64,000 nucleotides of DNA from Cyanobium sp. M30B3 (GTDB lineage: Bacteria; Cyanobacteriota; Cyanobacteriia; PCC-6307; Cyanobiaceae), in NCBI GenBank assembly GCA_018399015.1, contig CP073761.1, positions 3,116,297-3,180,296 on the forward strand, given 5' to 3'. The position numbers and the translations under genes were made by a program. Under the pieces are notes generated by a model, which was given only the letters and a program-made list of their open reading frames with translations, had not been told where the DNA came from and searched no databases. Numbering within the stretch: the stretch's first letter is position 1; each line of letters begins with the position of its first letter. Below, in pieces: positions 1 through 9,198 of the stretch.

Positions 1-1
1 C

Positions 2-3000
2 GAAGGCCCGGAAAGCTTCCGTCTCACCGCCTCGGCCAACACCCAGATCGAGAGTGACGACACCACCATCCTGGACGACGGCACCGGCAAGGTGTACAGC
101 GACCGGGCTGTGGTGAACCCCAACATCCGGCCCGACGACGACCGTCCCATTAATGTCACCGCCTTCGGGCCGGTGAATGAAGCCTCCAGCTACGCGATGT
201 TCACCATCGAAGCAGCGGCGGGCTTCCCCCTCGATCTCAACCTGCAGAACGCCGGCAATGGCACGCCTGCCACCTGGAGCGGGTTCTCGATCGAATACTC
301 CACCGATGGCAGCAGCTGGGCCCCCTACACGTGGGATGGCAGCACCGGCAATCGCCCCACGCTTCCGGGCAGTGGCACCGGCACCCTGTTTGTGCGGGTG
401 AACATCACCTCTGAGCAGGATCCTGCCTTTGAAGGCAGCGAAACCTTCGGCCTGCGCGCCGCCTACGGCAGCAATCCCGGCCGTTTCGCCAGCGCCGACA
501 CGAGCATCGTTGACGACGGCACCGGCACCAAGTATCTCGGCACGATCACAAGTGGCCAGCCCACCCTCGACAACACCGGCCCGCTCGATTCCGACACCGG
601 CCTGGCGGTGAACAACATCAGCGTCAATGAGGGCTCCCCGTTCGCGGTGTTCACCGTCTCGGGGGCGCCCAACCTGCCGGTTGCGCTCGGCCTGAACGAT
701 GGCTCCACCACCGGCATCACCGGTCTTGAGGTATCGACCGACGGCGGCACCAACTGGTCCCCCTACACCTCCGGCACGGTGAACCTCAGCGGCGGCGGCA
801 CCCTGCTGGTCCGCACCCCGCTCACCCCTGAGCAGGACATCCCCTTCGAAGGCCCGGAAACCTTCACCCTCACCGCCAGCACCACCGAGGGCGATGGCAG
901 CACGGCCACCGGGATCGCCACCGTGTTCGACGACGGCACCGGCACGATCTTCAACAGCAACGGCGGCATCAACGAAAGCGCCAGCAAGGACGACGATCGT
1001 GTGCTGGCCGTGGACACGATCACCGTGAACGAGGCCTCACCGTTCGCGGTGTTCACCGTGACGGCCAACGCCGGCCAGGTGCTCAGCCTCAGCCTGCTCG
1101 ACGGCATCCGCAACACCAGCGCCCGCAAAGGAGTCGACTACACCGACAGCCTCCAAACCTGGGACCCCACCGCCAACAGCAATGCCGGCGCCTGGGTGCC
1201 CTACAGCGGCAGTGTCACAGTGCCCGGCCTAGGCACGGGCTCCGCGAACCTGCTGGTGCGCGTGCCGGTGCTCAACGACGACATCTTCGAGGGGCCGGAG
1301 GATTTCCGCCTCAGCGCCAGCACGGTGAACGGTGCCTCGCGCTCGGCGATCGGCACCGCCACGATCGTGGATGACGGCACGGGCATCAAGTTCCCGGACG
1401 CCACCCCTGGTGCAAGTCCCACACCCAGCACCGAAACCACCAACCTCGACGACGACCGCATCGAGGTGAGGGTTTCCAGCGTGACGGTGGCCGAAGACGC
1501 CAACGTAGCGGAGGTCATCGTGAGCCTCACCAAGGCCGCCTCCGGCGCCATCAGCTTCACCCCCTCCCTCACCGGCGGCACCGCCACTTCAGGCTCCGAC
1601 TTCGGACCCGGCCTGCAGTGGAACAACGGCAGTGGCTGGAATGATGTGAGCGGCCCGATCACGATCAACCAGGGGGAAACCTCCCTGCAGCTGCGTACGC
1701 CGATCATCGATGATTCGATCTTCGAGCCCACCGAGCGCTTCACAATCAACACCGGCCTGATCACAGGCCCCGTCGCCAATCCCTCCGGCGCCGTGGGCAC
1801 GGTGACGATCACTGATAACGACACCGAGATCCTTGGATCGGTGGCGGTGAGCGTTCTCAGCACCGGCAACGAAACCGAAAGCGTGTCCAACCGCTTCCGC
1901 TTCAGCCGCACCGCTCTGGCCGGTCAAACCCTGGACACCAGCGCTCCCCTCACGCTGAGCTACAGGCTGGACGGCTCGGCTCGGTGGGGTGTCGATTATT
2001 CCGATCCCAGCTCAACCACGTCCACGTTCAACAGCAACACCCAGAGCGGCACGATCACCATTGCCGCCGGCGACAGCTTTGCCGACCTGGAGATCCCCAC
2101 CATCGACAATGCCATTGTTGACGGCACGCGCTCGCTGCGGGCTGTGCTGGAGTCGCAGCCGAACTACACGCTGAGCTCCAGCATCGCCACCGGCCTGATT
2201 CTTGATAACGACACACCCCCGCCGCCCCCGGAAGGACCGCTGGTCTCCCTCGGAAATGGCAATGTGGTGGAGCCCGACTCCGGCCAGAACCGGCTGGTGG
2301 AGCTCAGCCTGCAGCTCTCACAGCCGGCCGATCAGGACATCACGATCACCTACGCCACGGTGCAAGCAACCGCTGAAGACGTGGCCAACCGCAACGGACT
2401 GGATGGGCAGCCGTTGCAGATCGCCACACCAGAAGTGGATTACGTGCCGACAACGGGTACGGTGATCCTGCGGGCCGGCGTACGCTCCACCCTGATCCAG
2501 ATCCCGGTGATCGGCGATAATCTCGACGAGAGTGACGAACTCTTCTATGTGACGATCACCGGCGTATCGGGCGGCAACGCGCAGATCGACGACAAGGGGA
2601 ATCGAGCCGAAATCATCATCATCGACAATGAAAATACCTCTGGCCTGAACATCAACTACAGCGATTCCGCCACTGCTGTGGATGTGCGCGGTGGCACTGG
2701 CAATGATGTGCTGATTGGCGGCCTCGGCAACGACATCCTCGATGGCAATGAGGGCAACGACTTCCTGCTTGGCGGCCCTGGCATTGATGTGCTCACCGGA
2801 GGCCTGGGGGCAGATTTGTTCGCCTACCCCGCCCTGTCGCACTCCACCAGCGCAGCGATGGATCGCATCCGAGATTTCAAGCCCGGTGGTGGTATTTCCA
2901 CAGGCGACCGAATCATCTTCAGCGAGCAGGCAGCACTCGATCTGCAAGCCATTACCGGTTCGATTCGGGCCGATGGCTTGCCTTCTGCCCTGTTCAACGC

Positions 3001-3283
3001 CCGCCTGGCGACCAATCCGTCCACCTTGGCCGCATCCATCTCAGCCGCCTTCACGGACAAGGACCCCAGCAGCCCTGGCAATCAGCCCCTGGAGCTGGGA
3101 GAAGCGGTGATCTTCAATACCGGATCGGGTCGCAGAATGAGCTCCTATCTACTGGTGAACGCAGGAACAGTTGGGTATGATGCCGGGCAAGACTTCTTGG
3201 TCAACATCACTGGCTTCCCCGTCAATTCTTTCGCCCCGGGCAGGCTTGCCGTCTCTGACTTCTTCCAGTCAGCCCTCGCATGA
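2..3283 (+). CDS. Calx-beta repeat protein with C-terminal RTX repeats, 5' truncated
   Basis: The frame is open from the first bases of the window, so the start lies upstream; the first internal Met is at 92. The visible part is a chain of Calx-beta-like beta-sandwich repeats, each ending in a motif like DDGTG or DNDT (around nt 500, 930, 1370, 1810, 2200 and 2620). A short block of calcium-binding RTX nonapeptides (GGxGNDxL) follows at about nt 2690-2810, then a globular tail typical of type I secreted proteins. By family knowledge such proteins are exported by a type I system and fold on binding calcium at the cell surface. No secretion genes are visible here. The stop overlaps the next start (ATGA, 3280-3283), which suggests translational coupling. 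The repeat class also occurs in the giant protein at 47.5-60.3 kb. Confidence 0.85.
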   Translation, partial: EGPESFRLTASANTQIESDDTTILDDGTGKVYSDRAVVNPNIRPDDDRPINVTAFGPVNEASSYAMFTIEAAAGFPLDLNLQNAGNGTPATWSGFSIEYSTDGSSWAPYTWDGSTGNRPTLPGSGTGTLFVRVNITSEQDPAFEGSETFGLRAAYGSNPGRFASADTSIVDDGTGTKYLGTITSGQPTLDNTGPLDSDTGLAVNNISVNEGSPFAVFTVSGAPNLPVALGLNDGSTTGITGLEVSTDGGTNWSPYTSGTVNLSGGGTLLVRTPLTPEQDIPFEGPETFTLTASTTEGDGSTATGIATVFDDGTGTIFNSNGGINESASKDDDRVLAVDTITVNEASPFAVFTVTANAGQVLSLSLLDGIRNTSARKGVDYTDSLQTWDPTANSNAGAWVPYSGSVTVPGLGTGSANLLVRVPVLNDDIFEGPEDFRLSASTVNGASRSAIGTATIVDDGTGIKFPDATPGASPTPSTETTNLDDDRIEVRVSSVTVAEDANVAEVIVSLTKAASGAISFTPSLTGGTATSGSDFGPGLQWNNGSGWNDVSGPITINQGETSLQLRTPIIDDSIFEPTERFTINTGLITGPVANPSGAVGTVTITDNDTEILGSVAVSVLSTGNETESVSNRFRFSRTALAGQTLDTSAPLTLSYRLDGSARWGVDYSDPSSTTSTFNSNTQSGTITIAAGDSFADLEIPTIDNAIVDGTRSLRAVLESQPNYTLSSSIATGLILDNDTPPPPPEGPLVSLGNGNVVEPDSGQNRLVELSLQLSQPADQDITITYATVQATAEDVANRNGLDGQPLQIATPEVDYVPTTGTVILRAGVRSTLIQIPVIGDNLDESDELFYVTITGVSGGNAQIDDKGNRAEIIIIDNENTSGLNINYSDSATAVDVRGGTGNDVLIGGLGNDILDGNEGNDFLLGGPGIDVLTGGLGADLFAYPALSHSTSAAMDRIRDFKPGGGISTGDRIIFSEQAALDLQAITGSIRADGLPSALFNARLATNPSTLAASISAAFTDKDPSSPGNQPLELGEAVIFNTGSGRRMSSYLLVNAGTVGYDAGQDFLVNITGFPVNSFAPGRLAVSDFFQSALA

Positions 3284-4032
3284 ACTCCCCAATCTCCATC
3301 CCCAATCTGCGAGCCAAGACAATGCAATCCACTCACAACTCTGAAATAAATACTGCTCAAGGCGGCCCTTGGCTCAAGCTTCTGGCATCTCTGTCCATCG
3401 GGCTACCACTGGTAGCCCAGCCCCCAGCAGCGACGGCGTCACCACTGGGCCTTGCTGGTCCATTCGCCTCCGACCTCTGGCAGCTCGAGGTGATGATCCA
3501 AGACGAGGAAAGCCAAACATTCTCCGACCCCGATTATCTTTGCACCGATGAATTCGATCTTTCCTGTGTTGACCTAACAGGACCCTCCAGCTTTCTTGTC
3601 GTCGGATCCGGCGAAGGCGATCTTGGCCCACTCAATAAAACTGTTTCCGTGGATTGGAAATTAACTTACTCTGGCGCCCTGCCAGCCCTGATTTCTTTTG
3701 ATTGGGAGTTTTTCACCCAAGACGAACCCAATCGCGACTTTGGCTATTTTCAAATCGATGGAACTAATGAGTTTGAATCATCCCAAGAAAGCGGACCATT
3801 CTCTTACGAATCACCTTTGATTCAACCCGGCACAGTCCTGACGTTTGGCGTGCGATCAACAGACAATAACCTTGATGTAGGTGAACTGACGATCACCAAT
3901 TTTCATTACACTGAAGTCCCCGGTCCCCTGCCCCTGCTAGGCGCCGCCACGGCATTTGGCTGGAGCCGCAGGTTGCGCACCCGCATCCGCAACCAACACA
4001 TCCGCAACCAACAGGGCAAGCGCCTTCCCTGA
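3280..4032 (+). CDS. secreted protein with PEP-CTERM-like sorting tail
   Basis: This 250-residue protein has an N-terminal hydrophobic segment (about residues 31-53, ending in an Ala-rich cleavage-like site), a beta-rich middle and a C-terminal tail of VPGPLP, a short hydrophobic stretch and an Arg-rich end (SRRLRTRIR). That is the layout of cyanobacterial PEP-CTERM-like sorting signals, which are normally processed by an exosortase. The ATG at 3280 overlaps the upstream stop; a second ATG at 3322 would place the signal peptide nearer the N-terminus and may be the real start. Its GC content is visibly lower than that of surrounding genes. The tail closely resembles that of the protein at 32939-33646. 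Function beyond export or anchoring is unknown. Confidence 0.7.
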   Translation: MNSPISIPNLRAKTMQSTHNSEINTAQGGPWLKLLASLSIGLPLVAQPPAATASPLGLAGPFASDLWQLEVMIQDEESQTFSDPDYLCTDEFDLSCVDLTGPSSFLVVGSGEGDLGPLNKTVSVDWKLTYSGALPALISFDWEFFTQDEPNRDFGYFQIDGTNEFESSQESGPFSYESPLIQPGTVLTFGVRSTDNNLDVGELTITNFHYTEVPGPLPLLGAATAFGWSRRLRTRIRNQHIRNQQGKRLP

Positions 4033-4115
4033 GGCGGCCGCTTGACCTGCACACCAACTGAGCCCAGCTGGACGCCTCAAACTGGTTTCAGGCCACTTTG
4101 GATACCCGCAGCGGC

Positions 4116-4141
4116 GTGATCGGCCACGCGTGATCGGCCAC
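4116..4141. repeat. 12-bp direct repeat pair
   Basis: GTGATCGGCCAC occurs at 4116-4127 and again at 4130-4141, separated by two bases. It lies in the non-coding stretch between the PEP-CTERM-like gene and the toxin-antitoxin region. It may be scar sequence; no function is assigned. Confidence 0.6.
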
Positions 4142-4180
4142 CGCGGCGTTAATACCCGCTACACGTGCTGGGAGCCGGGT

Positions 4181-4299
4181 TCAGACTTCGTTGCAAGCCA
4201 TCACCTCCGGCCCATAGGCCAGCAGGCTTCGATGCGCCGTGATCAAGGGGCAACAGCAAGCCAGAGCAGCAGCTGCGTGTAAAGCAAACGCGGCGTCAT
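4181..4299 (-). pseudogene. remnant of VapC-type PIN toxin (internally deleted)
   Basis: Read on the minus strand from the ATG at 4299, the peptide begins MTPRLLYTQLLLWLAVAP, which resembles the N-terminus of PIN toxins (RLLLDTQLLLW). It then passes into another frame giving LITAHRSLLAYGPEVMAC, which resembles the PIN C-terminus (LITADxxLLAYG). Start and end are joined with most of the roughly 120-residue domain missing and a frame change, so it is dead. The ATG overlaps the stop of the antitoxin remnant (ATGA), the usual phd-vapC arrangement. The identification rests on short motifs and the coupled layout. Confidence 0.55.
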
Positions 4300-4395
4300 G
4301 CCTTGAACATCGCCCCGATCTCCGCCGCGAAGTCAGCCTTCAGGTCGGCAGCGATCACGGCCTTGCCCTGCAGGAAGCCCAGCCGCCGCTGCGCA
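4296..4395 (-). pseudogene. C-terminal remnant of Phd/YefM-type antitoxin
   Basis: The minus-strand frame ending at 4296 reads RRLGFLQGKAVIAADLKADF followed by AAEIGAMFKA and a stop. This matches the usual C-terminus of Phd-type antitoxins paired with PIN toxins (GFLxGxxxxxDDLKAxFAxEIxxMF). Nothing resembling the DNA-binding N-terminal half continues upstream. The stop overlaps the ATG of the VapC remnant. The intact MazEF-like pair begins immediately beyond it on the other strand. Confidence 0.5.
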
Positions 4396-4436
4396 TGACG
4401 TTTCGTTATGCTTTGCCAGGATTTGCTCCTGGCGTG

Positions 4437-4664
4437 ATGTCCAAGCAGAGCGTCACGGTGCGGGTGGAGCCCGAGTTGGTGCGCTGGTTCCGTGAAGAGG
4501 CGCACATCCCCCTCGGCAAAGCCGTGAACGAAGCCCTGAGGGCCCTGCAGCAGCGGTTGCTCAGCGAGCAGCTCCAGCAACGCATCGACCGCGAACTCGC
4601 CGAGGGTGAAGCCCTGGTGAGCGCGTCGGAGCGGGACTACTGGAGCAGGCTCAGCGATGGCTGA
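4437..4664 (+). CDS. MazE-like antitoxin
   Basis: This small acidic protein (75 residues from the ATG at 4437) begins SKQSVTVRVEPELVRWFREE, consistent with a ribbon-helix-helix-like DNA-binding start, followed by a Gln/Glu-rich helix and an acidic tail. It overlaps the downstream MazF-like toxin by 8 nt, the standard antitoxin-first arrangement, so it is presumed to neutralise the toxin and autorepress the operon. In-frame ATGs at 4239 and 4395 would lengthen it, but 4437 gives the cleanest domain start; the longer forms run across the antisense Phd remnant. The family assignment rests mainly on gene context. Confidence 0.6.
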   Translation: MSKQSVTVRVEPELVRWFREEAHIPLGKAVNEALRALQQRLLSEQLQQRIDRELAEGEALVSASERDYWSRLSDG

Positions 4665-5046
4665 GCCCGCCCCGCGCTTTGAGCCGGGAAGTGTGCTGAT
4701 CCGCCGCGCCGACCGCGACAGCGGCGACGGCAAGCTCAGGCCCTGCGTGGTGATCTCCAGCTCGGCCAGAGGCCAGGACAGCACAGCCGACACCGTGCTG
4801 GTGGTGCCGCTCAGCTCGGATACGGATGGGCGGCAGCGCCTGCCGATGCCCGTCATCCACCCCGATCCCGGCAACGGTCTGCTGAAGCCAGCGGCTGCCC
4901 TGTGCGGACGCGTGAGCTGCATCCGCAAAGCCCGGCTCAACCAACGACTCGGCGCCCTCACCGCCCCGGAGCTGCGCCGGGTGCGTCTGGGCGTTGCCGC
5001 TGTGATCGGCCTGGCCGACCTGCTCGTGCAGCCCCCACCCCCGTGA
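4657..5046 (+). CDS. MazF/PemK-family endoribonuclease toxin
   Basis: The 129-residue protein has the PemK/MazF core: GSVLIRRADxxxGDGKLRPCVVIS near residue 12, a VVPLSS strand near residue 50, and the C-terminal segment containing CGRVSCIRKARL. Family members cleave mRNA as dimers and are blocked by the antitoxin encoded just upstream, with which the gene overlaps by 8 nt. It is followed after 26 nt by mnmG, so the module sits in front of a core gene. Length and motifs look intact. Confidence 0.75.
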   Translation: MAEPAPRFEPGSVLIRRADRDSGDGKLRPCVVISSSARGQDSTADTVLVVPLSSDTDGRQRLPMPVIHPDPGNGLLKPAAALCGRVSCIRKARLNQRLGALTAPELRRVRLGVAAVIGLADLLVQPPPP

Positions 5047-5072
5047 CTCCCCCCGCCGTGGAGAATTGACCC

Positions 5073-7058
5073 ATGCCCTCCGCCAGCCCAACCACCGAGC
5101 CCGCCCCCCCCACCGAAACCTTCGACGTGATCGTGGTGGGCGGCGGCCACGCCGGCTGTGAGGCGGCGATCACCGCCTCGCGGCTCGGGCTGAGCACCGC
5201 CCTGTTCACCCTCAACCTCGATCGCATCGCCTGGCAGCCCTGCAACCCGGCGGTGGGCGGGCCGGCCAAGAGCCAGCTGGTGCACGAGGTGGATGCCCTC
5301 GGCGGCGTGATCGGCCGGCTGGCCGATGCCACCGCCCTGCAGAAGCGGGTGCTCAACGCCAGCCGCGGCCCCGCCGTGTGGGCCCTGCGCGCCCAGACCG
5401 ACAAGCGCCAGTACGCCCGCCAGATGCTGCAGCTGCTGCAGCACACGCCAAATTTGGCCCTGCGCGAGGCGATGGTGACCGGCCTGGTGGTGGAGGGCGC
5501 CCCCGATGGGGGTGGCGACAGCTGGGAGCCCAGCCAGGGACCGGCCGCCCGCGTCACCGGCATCCGCACCTACTTCGGCAGCAGCTACGGCGCCGGCGCC
5601 GTGATCCTCACGGCCGGCACCTTCCTGGGCGGCCGGATCTGGGTGGGCAACCAGTCGATGAGTGCCGGCCGCGCCGGCGAACAGGCCGCCGAAGGGCTCA
5701 CGGAGGCCCTCGAAGCCCTCGGCTTCCAGATGGGCCGCCTCAAGACCGGCACCCCCGCCCGGGTCGACCGGCGCAGCATCGCCCTCGACCAGCTGGAGGA
5801 GCAGCCCAGCGACGCCCACGACCGCTTCTTCTCCTTCGACCCCGCCAGCTGGGTGAGCGGCGAGCCGATGAGCTGCCACATCACCCGCACCACGGCCGCC
5901 ACCCACCAGCTCATTCGCGACAACCTCCATCTCACACCGATCTACGGCGGCTTCATCGACAGCAAGGGCCCGCGCTACTGCCCCTCGATCGAGGACAAGA
6001 TCGTGCGCTTCGAAGGCAAGGACAGCCACCAGATCTTCCTGGAGCCCGAGGGCCGCGACACGCCGGAGATCTACGTGCAGGGCTTCTCCACCGGCCTGCC
6101 GGAGCGGCTGCAGCTCGACCTGCTGCGCACCCTGCCCGGACTGGAGCGCTGCGTGATGCTGCGGCCCGCCTACGCCGTGGACTACGACTATCTGCCGGCC
6201 ACCCAGCTCAAGCCGAGCCTGGAGACCAAGCGGGTGGCGGGGCTGTTTTCGGCCGGCCAGCTCAATGGCACCACCGGCTACGAGGAGGCCGCCGCCCAGG
6301 GCCTGATCGCCGGGCTCAATGCCGCGCGGCTGATCCACGGCCAGCAGCCGGTGCACTTCCCCAGGGAAGGCAGCTACATGGGCACCATGGTGGACGACCT
6401 GATCACCAAAGACCTCAGGGAGCCCTACCGGGTACTCACCAGCCGCAGCGAGTACCGGCTGGTGCTGCGGGGTGACAATGCCGATCAACGGCTGACGCCC
6501 CTGGGCCGGGAACTGGGCCTGATCGACGATCGGCGCTGGGAGATCTACAGCCGCAAACAGGAGGCAATCGCCGCCGAACAGCGGCGCCTGGACACAGTGC
6601 GCCTCAAGGCCAGCGATCCCGCCGCCGCCGCGGTGGAAGCCGAAACCGGTGCCGCCATCAAGGGCTCGATCACCCTGGCCGAGCTGCTGCGCCGCCCCGG
6701 ATTCCACAGCGCCGATCTGGCGCGCCACGGCCTGGCCGATCCCCAGCTGCCGCGCGATGTGGCCGAGGCGGCCGAGATCGCCATCAAATACAGCGGCTAC
6801 CTGGCGCGCCAGCAGCAGCAGATCGACCAGGTGAAGCAGCAGGAACACCGGCCGATTCCCACCGACCTCGACTACGCCGCCATCGGCACCCTCTCGCGCG
6901 AGGCCCGCGAGAAGCTGGCCGCCGTGCGCCCGATCAATCTGGGCCAGGCCTCCCGCCTGCCGGGGGTGAGCCCGGCCGACGTCACGGCCCTGCTGCTCTG
7001 GCTGGAGCTGGCCAACCGGCGTAATGTGGCGGCCGCTGTCCAGGGTGCTGGCCCGTGA
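5073..7058 (+). CDS. mnmG: tRNA uridine-5-carboxymethylaminomethyl(34) synthesis enzyme MnmG (GidA)
   Basis: MnmG is the FAD-binding subunit of the MnmE-MnmG complex that adds a carboxymethylaminomethyl group to U34 of several tRNAs. The N-terminal dinucleotide-binding motif [12 protein letters not shown] is at residues 21-32. The family signatures [11 protein letters not shown] and [16 protein letters not shown] are present, and the C-terminal MnmE-interacting helical region is complete. At 661 residues it is slightly longer than typical, from a short Pro/Thr-rich N-terminal extension. The stop overlaps the next start (GTGA, 7055-7058), indicating co-translation with the hypothetical gene that follows. 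Confidence 0.97.
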   Translation: MPSASPTTEPAPPTETFDVIVVGGGHAGCEAAITASRLGLSTALFTLNLDRIAWQPCNPAVGGPAKSQLVHEVDALGGVIGRLADATALQKRVLNASRGPAVWALRAQTDKRQYARQMLQLLQHTPNLALREAMVTGLVVEGAPDGGGDSWEPSQGPAARVTGIRTYFGSSYGAGAVILTAGTFLGGRIWVGNQSMSAGRAGEQAAEGLTEALEALGFQMGRLKTGTPARVDRRSIALDQLEEQPSDAHDRFFSFDPASWVSGEPMSCHITRTTAATHQLIRDNLHLTPIYGGFIDSKGPRYCPSIEDKIVRFEGKDSHQIFLEPEGRDTPEIYVQGFSTGLPERLQLDLLRTLPGLERCVMLRPAYAVDYDYLPATQLKPSLETKRVAGLFSAGQLNGTTGYEEAAAQGLIAGLNAARLIHGQQPVHFPREGSYMGTMVDDLITKDLREPYRVLTSRSEYRLVLRGDNADQRLTPLGRELGLIDDRRWEIYSRKQEAIAAEQRRLDTVRLKASDPAAAAVEAETGAAIKGSITLAELLRRPGFHSADLARHGLADPQLPRDVAEAAEIAIKYSGYLARQQQQIDQVKQQEHRPIPTDLDYAAIGTLSREAREKLAAVRPINLGQASRLPGVSPADVTALLLWLELANRRNVAAAVQGAGP

Positions 7059-7897
7059 GTCCGGTGCGCGCCATTCCCACCTCCCGCGCCTACTGGGAGC
7101 TGCGCGCCGAACAGGTGCTCAACCGGGTGTTCGCCCCCGAGGCCCCGATCGATGTGGAGGTGCGCCAGACGCCCGCAGCCGCAGCTCCAGCCCCACCAGC
7201 CGGGGAGGCCGCCTCAAGGCGCGCGGCACCGGCCGGCAAACCCACCGGCATGCCCATCGCCGACACCTGGCTGCTCGTGGGCATCAGCCTGCTGGTGACC
7301 CTCACCACCGGCTTCACCCTCCTCGGCCTCACCCTCTGGCAGCAGAGCCAGCAGGCCATCCGCCAGGAGCGCAGCATGCTGCTGGTGGAACGGCTGCGCT
7401 CCCTGGGCCCCGCCGTGGCACCGCCCGCCCCGGAACTGGGCAGCCCCGGCCAGCCCAGCCCCAATCTGCAGGGGCAGCCCCAGGCGAGCCAGGCCGCCGG
7501 CGGACTGCCGCCGCCGCCCGTGGAACCCTGGATGGAGGAGCTGGCCACCCTGCCGCCCAGCAGCGCACCGTCCGCCCAGGTGCTCCAGGTGCCCATGTCC
7601 CGCAGGGTCACCAGTCCGGCCCCTGCGGCCACCGCCAGCCCAACCCCGGCAACGCCAGCGCCGCCGGCCCCTGCCCGGGCTGAACCAGCGGCCAACCTCC
7701 CCCAGCTCGTCGGCGTGGTGCAGGTGCCTGGCCAGCCGGCCTCGGCGATCTTCCAGGTGCAGGGCAGTTCCACCAGTGCGGCCACCGGCGAATCGATCGG
7801 CAACAGCGGCTGGCGGCTGCAGTCGGCCAGCGGTGATGCGGCGGTGATCGAGCGCCAGGGCGTGCAGCAGCGCATCAGCATCAGCAGCGGCTTCTGA
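7055..7897 (+). CDS. single-pass membrane protein, Pro/Ala-rich
   Basis: The protein has 280 residues and no recognised family. An N-terminal cytoplasmic part of about 65 residues precedes one clear transmembrane helix ([20 protein letters not shown], about residues 71-90). A long low-complexity Pro/Ala/Gln linker follows, then a compact C-terminal segment (about residues 220-280) that looks like a small beta domain. The layout resembles bitopic proteins with an exposed C-terminal domain, but no function can be assigned. Translation starts at a GTG overlapping the mnmG stop. Confidence 0.75.
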   Translation: MSPVRAIPTSRAYWELRAEQVLNRVFAPEAPIDVEVRQTPAAAAPAPPAGEAASRRAAPAGKPTGMPIADTWLLVGISLLVTLTTGFTLLGLTLWQQSQQAIRQERSMLLVERLRSLGPAVAPPAPELGSPGQPSPNLQGQPQASQAAGGLPPPPVEPWMEELATLPPSSAPSAQVLQVPMSRRVTSPAPAATASPTPATPAPPAPARAEPAANLPQLVGVVQVPGQPASAIFQVQGSSTSAATGESIGNSGWRLQSASGDAAVIERQGVQQRISISSGF

Positions 7898-7975
7898 GCC
7901 GCCTGAGAGCCGCTGCTCAGCCACCTCTGCCCGGGCCGACTGGCTAGAAGGCTGGGTGACACCTGTTCTGAACCG

Positions 7976-8608
7976 ATGCTGCGCCTGCACCAGCTCTGGG
8001 GCATGGGGGTCGAGACCCTGGCCCTGGACGCGTTGCCCGTGCCCCTGAGCGGGCCCTGGCGGCTGCTGCTGCTCGGCGACGGCAGCCCCACCCGCCATCT
8101 GGAATCCCTCAGCGGCCAGCCGGTGGAGATCGAGCTGATCGCCATGGCCCCCGAGACAGCGACAGATGCCGCTGCCAGCGGCGGCGCGCCACCGCCGCCG
8201 GAGGTGGGCGAACTGGCCGAACCGCTGCTGCGCCGCCAGGTGTGGCTGCGCTGCGGCGACCAGACCCTGGCCTGGGCGGAGAGCTGGTGGAACCAGAGCC
8301 AGGCCGATGCCCACCTGCAACGGCGGGAGCAGCCGATCTGGCGCAGCCTCACCAGCGACCGGGCCGAGCTGTTCCGCGAGGTGGACGGCCTGGCCCAGGT
8401 GAGCGCGCCGTGGCTGGAGCAGCGCTTCGCTGTGCCCGGCCCCTTCTGGAGCCGCCACTACCGCTTCTTCCGCGGCGGCCTGCCGCTCACGGTGATCCGG
8501 GAGGTGTTCTCACCCGCCCTGGAAACCTGGCTGGGCGCCGCAACAACGGCCAACAGAGAGCATGACCCGGGAGCTGCCCAGGGAGCTGGTGAGCCCGGTG
8601 AACCGTGA
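7976..8608 (+). CDS. chorismate lyase (4-hydroxybenzoate synthase, DUF98/UbiC-like)
   Basis: The 210-residue protein resembles the cyanobacterial chorismate pyruvate-lyase family: an N-terminal LRLHQLWGMGV, a central SWWNQSQADAHLQRREQPIW segment, and a C-terminal RHYRFFRGGLPLTVIREVFSP. The enzyme splits chorismate into pyruvate and 4-hydroxybenzoate, the ring precursor of plastoquinone in cyanobacteria. The last dozen residues are Gly/Glu/Pro-rich and probably disordered. It is a single gene with convergent transcription towards the DUF1269 gene downstream. Confidence 0.8.
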   Translation: MLRLHQLWGMGVETLALDALPVPLSGPWRLLLLGDGSPTRHLESLSGQPVEIELIAMAPETATDAAASGGAPPPPEVGELAEPLLRRQVWLRCGDQTLAWAESWWNQSQADAHLQRREQPIWRSLTSDRAELFREVDGLAQVSAPWLEQRFAVPGPFWSRHYRFFRGGLPLTVIREVFSPALETWLGAATTANREHDPGAAQGAGEPGEP

Positions 8609-8652
8609 ACTGCAGCAGCGGGGCAGCAGCTTCCGGGTGCCGGGGCGCCGCC

Positions 8653-9174
8653 TCAGGACAGCCGCAGGGCCTCGGCCTGGCGGGCCGCACGCTCCAGCAG
8701 CTCGCGCAGCTGCTCTTCATCGGTGTGGCTGAGGTTGCTGCGCAGCAACTTGGCGTGGGGGGCGTGGGCGCGCAGCCGCTCCACCACCCGATCGGCGGTG
8801 GCCTCGCGGATCAGCAGGCAGAGGGCGGCGCTGCCGCGGGGGATCGTCTCGCCCAGCTCGCGCATGAAGGTGTCGTTGATGCCGATGTCGGAGAGAGATC
8901 CTGAGGCGGCGCCCACGCCGGCCCCCACCGCAGCCCCCAGCAGCGGGTTGAGGAACAGCAGGCCCACCAGGGAGCCCCAGAAGCCGCCACCCAGGGCGCC
9001 GGCGGCGGTGAGATTCACCGCCTGGCGCAGGTGCACCTGGCCGTCGCCGTCGTGCTCCACCACCACGGCATCCTCCAGGGAAATCAGCTGCTCCTTCTGG
9101 ATGTCCACCAGTTCGCGGCGCACCTGCTCGGCCTCGTCCACCTTGGGGAAGCCCACCACCACCAGGCTGCTCAT
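8653..9174 (-). CDS. DUF1269-family membrane-associated protein
   Basis: The protein has 173 residues. The N-terminus SSLVVVGFPKVDEAEQVRREL and the following QKEQLISLEDAVVVEHDGDGQ are typical of the DUF1269 family. A Gly/Ala-rich hydrophobic hairpin follows (about residues 58-90, GALGGGFWGSLVGLLFLNPLLG), then a helical C-terminus. Such proteins are thought to insert in membranes through the Gly-rich hairpin; their function is not established. Confidence 0.75.
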   Translation of the reverse strand: MSSLVVVGFPKVDEAEQVRRELVDIQKEQLISLEDAVVVEHDGDGQVHLRQAVNLTAAGALGGGFWGSLVGLLFLNPLLGAAVGAGVGAASGSLSDIGINDTFMRELGETIPRGSAALCLLIREATADRVVERLRAHAPHAKLLRSNLSHTDEEQLRELLERAARQAEALRLS

Positions 9175-9198
9175 CGCGTTCTCCGCACTGGCCCCAGC

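Noticed and set aside
2690..3283. Type I secretion operon next to the RTX protein
   Set aside because: No ABC exporter, membrane-fusion protein or TolC-like gene lies in the window.
4296..6848. 850-codon open frame on the minus strand
   Set aside because: It is antisense to mnmG and low-complexity (Gly/Ala/His/Gln-rich), as expected from GC-rich shadow frames. Only its last 30 codons, outside mnmG, resemble a real protein (Phd remnant).
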